This document shows positions 1 through 5,352 of a stretch of 12,400 nt of DNA, piece by piece. Where the stretch lies: assembly GCA_031257595.1 (NCBI GenBank), contig JAIROH010000113.1:1-12400 (forward strand), given 5' to 3'. Made by a program: the position numbers and the translations under genes. The notes beneath the pieces were generated by a model, which was not told the origin of the DNA, made no database searches, and was given only the letters and a program-made list of their open reading frames with translations. How positions within the stretch are numbered: position 1 is the first letter of the stretch; each line of letters begins with the position of its first letter. Origin of the DNA: Treponema sp. (GTDB lineage Bacteria; Spirochaetota; Spirochaetia; Treponematales; Breznakiellaceae).

Positions 1-62
1 AAACCGTATAAAAATTCACGAAAGTGAATTTTTATACCATGCAAACTGCCAAAGGAGCCCGT
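1..62. repeat. 62-bp hairpin repeat, copy 1
   Basis: Bases 1-62 recur at 12230-12291 in the same orientation with one mismatch (G at 55, C at 12284). The core is a perfect 14-bp inverted repeat, 6-19 paired with 24-37, closed by a GAAA tetraloop (20-23). The stem is A/T-rich. Downstream lies a small CCCG/CGGG hairpin (58-61 with 67-70). The element starts at the window edge, so its left boundary is unknown. It carries no ORF and resembles a REP-like or MITE-like intergenic repeat; the class is inference. Confidence 0.85.
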
Positions 63-68
63 AAATCG

Positions 69-100
69 GGATATTTTTGCATAAGTATGCAAAAATATCC
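69..100. repeat. Second perfect AT-rich hairpin next to repeat copy 1
   Basis: Bases 69-82 pair perfectly with 87-100 (14 bp) around the loop AAGT. The design matches the hairpin at 6-37: 14-bp stem, 4-base loop and a run of five T/A in the arm, but with a different sequence. Outer arms AGGAGCC (53-59) and GGCTCCT (113-119) are also complementary, so 53-119 could fold as one larger structure. There is no T-tract typical of an intrinsic terminator. The window does not show which upstream gene, if any, it would serve. Confidence 0.7.
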
Positions 101-173
101 ACAAGCGCAACAGGCTCCTGGTGTCCTGTCTTAATTAATCGTCAACGTGTAAGATAGAAATCGGGGGCTTTGG

Positions 174-782
174 ATGGACGAGAGCAGTTTTATACTGGGC
201 GTGGACCTCGACGGGGTGGTTGGGGATTTCTACGGGACGATGAGGAAAATTGCCGCGGAATGGCTTGACAGGCCCGTGGAAACCCTGACCAAAGACGTAG
301 GCTATGGCCTGGATGAATGGGGCATCGCCGAATACGGTGGCTATGACAGGCTGCACCGTTTTGCCGTAACCCAGCGTAACCTGTTCCGGGACATGCCGCC
401 GATTAAGGACGCCCCCGCGGTGCTGCGAAAACTTTCCGGCAAGGGTGTCTATGTCCGCATTATTACCCACCGGCTTTTTCTTAAATATTCCCACAAAACC
501 AGCATCACCCAAACCGTTGACTGGCTGGATAACTACGATATACCGTACTGGGACATCTGTTTTATCGGCGACAAGGTTGCCGTTGGGGCCCATTTGTACA
601 TTGACGATGCGCCCGCGAATATCGAACAATTGAGGGAGCAGGGCCATAAAACAATCGTGTTCTCCAATTCCACAAACAAAGACATGCCGGGGCCGCGGGC
701 CGATTCCTGGCGCGATGTGGAAAATCTGGTCCTGGAAGCCTGGGAAGAATGGAAAACCGGAACGACCAGCATGTTTGCGTAG
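174..782 (+). CDS. 5'-nucleotidase, NT5C-type HAD phosphatase
   Basis: A 202-aa cytosolic protein of the haloacid dehalogenase superfamily, closest by motif to the deoxy(pyrimidine) 5'-nucleotidase (NT5C) group, which removes the 5'-phosphate from (deoxy)nucleoside monophosphates. Visible HAD motifs: DLDGVVGDF (D11 nucleophile, D13 acid/base), IITHR (T98, motif II), GDK (K134, motif III) and YIDDAP (D144/D145, Mg2+ site). The helical cap lies at about residues 20-80. The ATG at 174 is preceded by a GGGGG Shine-Dalgarno-like run (163-167). The gene follows the repeat region directly, and the next gene begins 43 bp downstream, so co-transcription is likely. The true substrate is unknown; bacterial members are often house-cleaning enzymes. 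Confidence 0.75.
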   Translation: MDESSFILGVDLDGVVGDFYGTMRKIAAEWLDRPVETLTKDVGYGLDEWGIAEYGGYDRLHRFAVTQRNLFRDMPPIKDAPAVLRKLSGKGVYVRIITHRLFLKYSHKTSITQTVDWLDNYDIPYWDICFIGDKVAVGAHLYIDDAPANIEQLREQGHKTIVFSNSTNKDMPGPRADSWRDVENLVLEAWEEWKTGTTSMFA

Positions 783-790
783 AGGTATTC

Positions 791-823
791 ATGGAAGATA
801 TGGCGCGGATGCGGGTTTGGTGA
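791..823 (+). other. Possible 10-codon leader ORF before the ACT-kinase gene
   Basis: ATG at 791 follows an AGAGG Shine-Dalgarno-like site (781-785) and reads MEDMARMRVW before TGA (821-823). The stop overlaps a GTG (820) and lies two bases before the ATG (826) of the next gene, which has no good Shine-Dalgarno of its own. This geometry would allow reinitiation by the terminating ribosome. There is no run of regulatory amino-acid codons, so a classical attenuator is not supported. It may be chance. Confidence 0.25.
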
Positions 824-825
824 CG

Positions 826-2247
826 ATGACGCGAAAAACGGAACGGGTGGAGCTTGTCGTTCTAAACAAGCCCGGCGTACTTGGCAGGGTTGCCGGCCAT
901 ATACGCCATGAAGGCTGGAACATCAAACGTCTTGTGGTAGACGAAGATGAACCTGCCGCCGCGGCCGTACAAGCCGGAACTTCCACGATGGAAATCGATA
1001 TTGAGGGAACCCACACCAAACTTGCCCAGGTAATGGACAGGATCCTTAACCTGGACTGCGTGATAAGCGTCGCGATGATCCAAAACGGGCAGAAGATCGT
1101 GCGCCGCCGCTCCCAGGATACGGCGGCCTCTTCGCCGGTTTTTGAAGCGGCCTCTGCCGTTCCGCCCGAAAAACAGGGCCGTTTCCGCATACTGGCAATC
1201 AATCCCGGTTCCACCTCAACCAAATTCAGCCTTTTCGACGATGATAAATCTGTTTTAACAAAAACAATTCAGCATGACGCGGCGGTATTATCCCGTTACG
1301 CTTCGGCGCTGGATCAGAAGGAGCTTCGCCGGGGCTGCATTGTAAAATGCCTTGAAGAAGCGGGCGTCGACAGCGCTTCCCTTGACGCGATAGCCGGAAG
1401 AGGCGGCCTTTTGAAACCGATTGAAAGCGGCACATACCAAATCAATCAAAAAATGCTGGAAGACCTCCATTCCGCCACGGCGTCCATTCACGCTTCGGCG
1501 CTGGGAGCCATTATCGCCGCGGAAATTGCCGGGCCCCTTTCGATCCCCGCCTATGTGGTTGATCCGATAGTCGTTGACGAAATGGACCGTAACGCCAAAC
1601 TTACCGGTATGCCCGGCATTGAACGTTCCAGTGTTTTTCACGCCCTTAACCAGAAGGCCATAGCCCGGCGTCTCGCGGCACAGCTGGGTAAGCCTTACGA
1701 AAACACCCGTTTTGTCGTGGCCCATCTTGGAGGCGGCATTACCGTGGGGGCGCACCGGTACGGCAGGGTCATTGACGTTAACGACGCCCTTTCCGGCGAA
1801 GGGCCATTTACCCCGGAACGTACCGGCGCCATTCCGGCGATTCCGCTTATCAGCATGTGTTTTTCCGGGGAATATACCGAAGCGGAAATGATCGAAAAAG
1901 TCACGAAAAAGGGCGGGATGAAAGCCTACCTGGGAACCGGCGATCTTAGGGATGTCCAAAAGATGATCCATGATGGGGATGAATTTGCCGCGCTGGTGCT
2001 GGATTCCATGGCGTATCAGGTTTCCAGGGAAATCGGCGCGATGGTCGCCGTCCTTGAAGGGTTGGTAGATGCCATTATTCTTACCGGCGGCCTTGCCCAT
2101 TCAAACCGTTTTACCGGCGCGATAAAACAGCGGGTGGATAAGCTGGCCCCGGTCTATGTGTTCCCCGGCGAAGACGAAATGCTTGCACTGATAGGCGGCG
2201 TCCTTAGGGTACTCCGCGGCGAAGAACAGGCCGCGCGGTATGGTTGA
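826..2247 (+). CDS. ACT-domain / butyrate kinase fusion protein
   Basis: A 473-aa two-domain protein. Residues 6-87 are an ACT domain like the N-terminal half of the acetolactate synthase small subunit (IlvH/IlvN). N14, G17 and N32 align with E. coli IlvH N11, G14 and N29, positions tied to valine binding. Residues 88-118 form a polar linker. Residues 119-473 are a full-length butyrate kinase (about 355 aa, ASKHA fold), which interconverts butyryl- or branched acyl-phosphate plus ADP with the acid plus ATP. Visible are the acetokinase-family signature INPGSTSTKFSLFD, GMPGIERSSVFHA, HLGGGITVG and the TGGLA nucleotide loop. The frame is open back to an ATG at 715, but that would run through the end of the upstream nucleotidase gene. 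ATG 826 fits the usual ACT-domain start; GTG 820 is an alternative. No phosphotransbutyrylase or acetolactate synthase gene is in the window. Kinase assignment strong; acyl substrate and ligand are inference. Confidence 0.9.
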   Translation: MTRKTERVELVVLNKPGVLGRVAGHIRHEGWNIKRLVVDEDEPAAAAVQAGTSTMEIDIEGTHTKLAQVMDRILNLDCVISVAMIQNGQKIVRRRSQDTAASSPVFEAASAVPPEKQGRFRILAINPGSTSTKFSLFDDDKSVLTKTIQHDAAVLSRYASALDQKELRRGCIVKCLEEAGVDSASLDAIAGRGGLLKPIESGTYQINQKMLEDLHSATASIHASALGAIIAAEIAGPLSIPAYVVDPIVVDEMDRNAKLTGMPGIERSSVFHALNQKAIARRLAAQLGKPYENTRFVVAHLGGGITVGAHRYGRVIDVNDALSGEGPFTPERTGAIPAIPLISMCFSGEYTEAEMIEKVTKKGGMKAYLGTGDLRDVQKMIHDGDEFAALVLDSMAYQVSREIGAMVAVLEGLVDAIILTGGLAHSNRFTGAIKQRVDKLAPVYVFPGEDEMLALIGGVLRVLRGEEQAARYG

Positions 2248-2264
2248 ATAAAAATCGAGCCGCG

Positions 2265-2801
2265 TTAAAAATAGCCACGGGCGCCCATGAACCGGGCTTT
2301 GTAGTAGCGTTCGTTAAGATTGGAAACGATCACCCCCAATTCGGGCCCCTGGGAAGCGGCGTGGACAAAAGTAACGCCTTCTCCGGTATTTTCAATAACA
2401 ATTCCCGCATGGCTTGCCCCTGGTCGTATCGTGGTGAATACAAGCACGTCTCCGGGTTTGACTTCATCAAGGACAACAGCTTTCCCGCCTGTCCACAGAC
2501 CTTCGGTAGAACGGGAAAGCTCCATTCCGGCGGCTTTATGGTAGGCATAATAGATAAGGCCGGAACAATCAAAACCTTCCGGGTCCGCTCCGGCATATTT
2601 GTAGGGAACGCCCAGACATTGCAAAGCCGTTTCAACAACACGATTCCTGAGCAGGACTTCCATGTCAAATTCAGGGGCGTTTTCGTCGGCAACCGCCGAG
2701 GCTATATCCGGGATATCCGCTTCGGCAGAGGAGGTTTCCTGGGACATACAGGCCGAAAGCGAAATAAAAAAAACGATACCTGCGATAAAAAGATTTTTCA
2801 T
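2265..2801 (-). CDS. NlpC/P60 family lipoprotein, putative murein endopeptidase
   Basis: A 178-aa protein with an N-terminal signal and lipobox LSAC (lipidated C18). An acidic spacer of about 30 residues leads to an NlpC/P60 domain (about 50-178). The catalytic cysteine is C79 in FDCSGL, the histidine is H131 in SHAGI, and H147 in FVHAAS is the likely third polar residue. Such enzymes cleave peptide stems of peptidoglycan, usually the D-gamma-Glu to diamino acid bond; here it would be anchored to a membrane facing the periplasm. Its ATG overlaps the stop of the preceding minus-strand gene in an ATGA arrangement, so translation is probably coupled. It is the last gene of the cluster and ends 17 bp from the end of the convergent ACT-kinase gene, with no visible terminator between them. 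Confidence 0.88.
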   Translation of the reverse strand: MKNLFIAGIVFFISLSACMSQETSSAEADIPDIASAVADENAPEFDMEVLLRNRVVETALQCLGVPYKYAGADPEGFDCSGLIYYAYHKAAGMELSRSTEGLWTGGKAVVLDEVKPGDVLVFTTIRPGASHAGIVIENTGEGVTFVHAASQGPELGVIVSNLNERYYKARFMGARGYF

Positions 2802-3379
2802 TTAATCTTAAACGATTTGTTGAGCAGCCTGATAAGTTCCGAAAGTATTTCTGACTGCGGTGACCGTATCGGGACGGTTCCGAAAACATCGCGGCGTTCC
2901 CGGTCAAACCAGCGGTAGAGACCTGCCCGTTTGTCGTCATCCGGCAGGGGGGAAGAGGTTATTTTGACAAGCTGCAGCATTTCGGCCCGGTTGAACATGA
3001 TCCAGTCGTTATTGCAGCTAAGGTAGTAGCTGTGTTTGTCTTCGGAAATTTTAAGGCTGATGCCCACCGCCTTTGATTTACCGGGCGCCGCGCTTTCCGT
3101 CTGACGGGTACGGGCCATGGATTTATTGAGCGCGTCTACCTGCATGTTGTAAATATGCACACGGGCCTGCTCAATAAGAAAAAGAAGACCCTCTTCATCA
3201 AGCTGTGGAATAAGACTTTTTAATTCCGCCGCGAGTTTTTCGGTTTTTCCCTGCTTTTTTGCCTTGTTCCCCCGGCCGGAACTTTTTGCCGTATCCCCTG
3301 CCGGGCGTTTGGCGGATTTTGCCGCAGGCTTTGTCGCGGGTTTCGCCGGTTTTGTTTTGGGCGCTTTCTTTTCGGCCAT
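2798..3379 (-). CDS. Conserved-type hypothetical protein with lysine/alanine-rich tail
   Basis: A 193-aa protein that I do not recognise. Residues 1-45 are a histone-H1-like tail rich in Lys, Ala and Pro (KTKPAKPATKPAAKSAKRPA), probably disordered and able to bind nucleic acid or acidic surfaces. Residues 46-90 look like amphipathic helices. Residues 105-193 form a compact region with YYLSCNNDWIMFNRAEML and a charged WFDRERRDVF segment. No signal peptide or membrane segment is seen. The ATG overlaps the stop of the upstream PilZ gene (TAATG) and its own stop overlaps the ATG of the NlpC/P60 gene (ATGA), so it is firmly part of the cluster. Function unknown; a DNA- or RNA-binding role would rest on composition only. 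Confidence 0.8.
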   Translation of the reverse strand: MAEKKAPKTKPAKPATKPAAKSAKRPAGDTAKSSGRGNKAKKQGKTEKLAAELKSLIPQLDEEGLLFLIEQARVHIYNMQVDALNKSMARTRQTESAAPGKSKAVGISLKISEDKHSYYLSCNNDWIMFNRAEMLQLVKITSSPLPDDDKRAGLYRWFDRERRDVFGTVPIRSPQSEILSELIRLLNKSFKIK

Positions 3380-4152
3380 TACTTTATCTCCTGATCCATT
3401 TTTAACTGAAGGTTTTTTTGTATATAGGTTCGTATTTTGGTCCGAACCACGGGATCGATTTTCTGGGTAAAGACAATAACATACACTTTGTCCGCGCCGT
3501 CCATACGGGAACCGAAGACAAGACCTTCTACCTTGAGTATGGAACTTTGCAGCTTTATCTGAATATCCGGGAAAAGGGAATTTTTCTCCGGTTCCGGATC
3601 TTCGTTAAAAACACAGGAAAGGCCGACAACGCTGATATCCCAGATAGTTCCATTGATGTACTTTCCGTCAAGGGAAATATTGATGCTCGCCATAGGATCG
3701 TCCCGTGTATCGGCCCGGACGTATTTTCGGCGGCCCTTGGCTTCCACAGACCTTAAAATCTCCAGAATATTCTTGATTGCCTTTCCCGTATTGGACTTGA
3801 GCGGCACATAACCGCCCTGTATTTTGAGGGTATTCAGGTAAAAGCGTTTCGCGTCGTCGTTGTCCGTATTGACAATAACTCCAACAACCGCATCTTTGGT
3901 TTCATCGCTTTCCGTAATGTTCCGGATAAAGACTTCCCAGTCTTTGGACGGCAGCGCTTCATCCACACTTGCGAATACAACCGACAACGGATAGCGGCGG
4001 AGGATCTCTGTTATTTTGCCGGCGTCCCGTATAACGTAAACTTCGTATTCTTGCTGGGTCAACTCGGAGACGATTTCATTCTGCGTTAGAGCCGAAGGAT
4101 GAATAAAAAAGACCTTCTTTCCCAGAATCTCTGTGTTATTGCCATCACCCAT
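3379..4152 (-). CDS. Pseudo-receiver / PilZ domain protein, putative c-di-GMP effector
   Basis: A 257-aa cytosolic protein from ATG 4152. A TTG at 4170 with AAGG correctly spaced upstream would add six residues and is a real alternative. The N-terminal part (about 10-135) has the alternating strand/helix pattern of a CheY-like receiver (KKVFFIHP, SVVFASVDE, AVVGVIVN, GGYVPLKS), but the usual phospho-acceptor Asp after strand 3 is replaced (VVFAS), so it is probably not phosphorylated. The C-terminal part (about 141-245) is a PilZ domain: RRKYVR supplies the RxxxR-like arginine motif and DISVVGLS the D/NxSxxG motif, which together bind cyclic di-GMP in the family. It lies 50 bp downstream of the foldase gene and overlaps the next gene by one base. 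A link to motility or envelope control is inferred from the family. Confidence 0.78.
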   Translation of the reverse strand: MGDGNNTEILGKKVFFIHPSALTQNEIVSELTQQEYEVYVIRDAGKITEILRRYPLSVVFASVDEALPSKDWEVFIRNITESDETKDAVVGVIVNTDNDDAKRFYLNTLKIQGGYVPLKSNTGKAIKNILEILRSVEAKGRRKYVRADTRDDPMASINISLDGKYINGTIWDISVVGLSCVFNEDPEPEKNSLFPDIQIKLQSSILKVEGLVFGSRMDGADKVYVIVFTQKIDPVVRTKIRTYIQKNLQLKMDQEIK

Positions 4153-4202
4153 AGAAATATGGTATTCCAAAAGAGCCTTGAATACAAGAAGTACCGCGCC
4201 GC

Positions 4203-5300
4203 TTACCTAATTTCGACAAGCTCCATTTCAAAAACGAGGAAACTATTGGGCGGAATGGCGCCGTTGCCCGCGCCGCGTTCCCCGTAGGCAAGTTCCGGGG
4301 GAATAACGGCAAGCCGCTTTTCGCCTACCTTCATGTCGAGTACCAGCCTGTCCCAGCCGGAGATCACCTGTCCTGTGCCGGCGGTAAATTCAAGCGGGCC
4401 GCCGTGGGCATCTGAGGCGTCGAAGACTTCGCCCGTGATGAACATTCCTGTATAAGAAACCCGCACGGTACTGCCCGGACGGGGCTTATCGCCATCGCCC
4501 GCTTTTTGGATCGTGTACATGAGCCCCGACGGATCCCCGGTAAGCCCCGGATATTTGGCCTTGATTTGGGCAAGATCCGCGTCACGCCGGGCTTTGGCTT
4601 TGGCCGCCGCGGCCTCTTTTGCCGTTACAAGAAATCTGTCAAAGGCCGCCTGATCCGCCTTAAAAGCCTGGGCGCCGGGACCGTTTCGTACTATCGTGAC
4701 GCTTTCAATTTTATCACCCTGTTTGACAAAGTTTACCACCTGCTGGCCTTCTACCACCCTGCCGAATACTGTGTGATGATCATCCAGCCAGGGGGTAGCT
4801 ACAAGGGTGATAAAAAACTGGCTGCCGTTGGTTCCGGGACCGGCGTTGGCCATCGAAAGGATTCCGGGAACGTCATGGCGCAGGCCGGGATCGAATTCGT
4901 CGGGAAACTGGTAACCGGGACCGCCCTGCCCGTTACCCAGGGGATCGCCGCCCTGGATCATAAAATCCTGGGCGTCGCCGTTGGCCTTGGAAATAACCCG
5001 GTGAAACGTTAAGCCGTTGTAGAAAGGCTTTCCCGCGCAGAACGTCATTTTTCCTTCGGCAAGGGCTACAAAATTGCACACTGTAAGAGGGGCTTTTTCA
5101 TACTCCAGCCGGACAATAACTTCACCCCGGTTTGTTTTAATCCGGGCAAAAAGACCGTTTCCAAGAACGGCGTCGCCGGGAGAAGACTGGGCTTCTACTT
5201 CGTTTAAGGCGATTTTGGGAGGCCATTTTTCGGAACAGGAAAAAAACAACACCGGGATGAGGATCGAGCCCCAAAAAGGAACAATTTTACGTATAACCAT
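4203..5300 (-). CDS. Dual cyclophilin-FKBP peptidyl-prolyl isomerase lipoprotein
   Basis: A 365-aa lipoprotein carrying both immunophilin families. The signal peptide ends in LFFSC (lipidated C22), a relaxed spirochaete-style lipobox. Residues 51-205 are a cyclophilin domain: FHRV (H100, catalytic R101), FMIQGGD, NGSQFF and W171 followed by DDHHTVFG. An alanine/lysine-rich helix (215-250), perhaps a coiled coil, joins it to an FKBP domain (260-365) with Y283 TG, F293 DAS, GQVISGW (W316), Y339 and GAIPPNSFLVFEMELVEI. The active-site residues of both domains appear intact. It would catalyse cis-trans proline isomerisation of exported proteins while membrane-anchored. It is the first gene of the minus-strand cluster and is divergent from the gene at 5353, 52 bp away. 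No good Shine-Dalgarno precedes ATG 5300. Confidence 0.93.
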   Translation of the reverse strand: MVIRKIVPFWGSILIPVLFFSCSEKWPPKIALNEVEAQSSPGDAVLGNGLFARIKTNRGEVIVRLEYEKAPLTVCNFVALAEGKMTFCAGKPFYNGLTFHRVISKANGDAQDFMIQGGDPLGNGQGGPGYQFPDEFDPGLRHDVPGILSMANAGPGTNGSQFFITLVATPWLDDHHTVFGRVVEGQQVVNFVKQGDKIESVTIVRNGPGAQAFKADQAAFDRFLVTAKEAAAAKAKARRDADLAQIKAKYPGLTGDPSGLMYTIQKAGDGDKPRPGSTVRVSYTGMFITGEVFDASDAHGGPLEFTAGTGQVISGWDRLVLDMKVGEKRLAVIPPELAYGERGAGNGAIPPNSFLVFEMELVEIR

Positions 5301-5315
5301 GGAATTATCTTACCA

Positions 5316-5344
5316 TAGACACCCGGTTTATTACAATCTATAAT
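5316..5344 (+). promoter_or_regulatory. Near-consensus sigma70 promoter giving a leaderless mRNA
   Basis: TAGACA (5316-5321, one mismatch to TTGACA), a 17-base spacer, then a perfect TATAAT (5339-5344). Initiation about 7 bases after the -10 box falls near 5351, one to three bases before the ATG at 5353. That ATG has no Shine-Dalgarno. This promoter probably drives the genes from 5353 to 11704. A divergent promoter for the minus-strand cluster must share the same 52 bp, but only weak matches (TTGTAA and TAAGAT on the minus strand, 18-base spacing) are seen. Confidence 0.7.
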
Positions 5345-5352
5345 ACAATGAT

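Noticed and set aside
1..120. CRISPR-like repeats
   Set aside because: Only one copy of each hairpin in the cluster and no regularly spaced repeat-spacer pattern.
135..647. Minus-strand 170-aa open frame over the nucleotidase gene
   Set aside because: It is antisense to a gene with clear HAD motifs and has no recognisable domain.
715..825. Longer N-terminus for the ACT-kinase from ATG 715
   Set aside because: It would overlap the end of the nucleotidase gene by 68 bases and adds residues (WKIWSWKPGKNGK) that do not look like an ACT-domain start.
1288..2100. Minus-strand 270-aa open frame over the kinase gene
   Set aside because: Compositional shadow of the butyrate kinase coding frame; rich in Gly, Arg, His and Phe with no motif.
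2244..2918. Plus-strand 224-aa open frame over the NlpC/P60 gene
   Set aside because: The opposite strand carries the catalytic Cys/His motifs and a lipobox; this frame shows nothing.
4152..4170. TTG 4170 as the start of the PilZ gene
   Set aside because: It has a well-spaced AAGG, but ATG 4152 gives a normal N-terminus; kept as an alternative in the entry, not as the main call.
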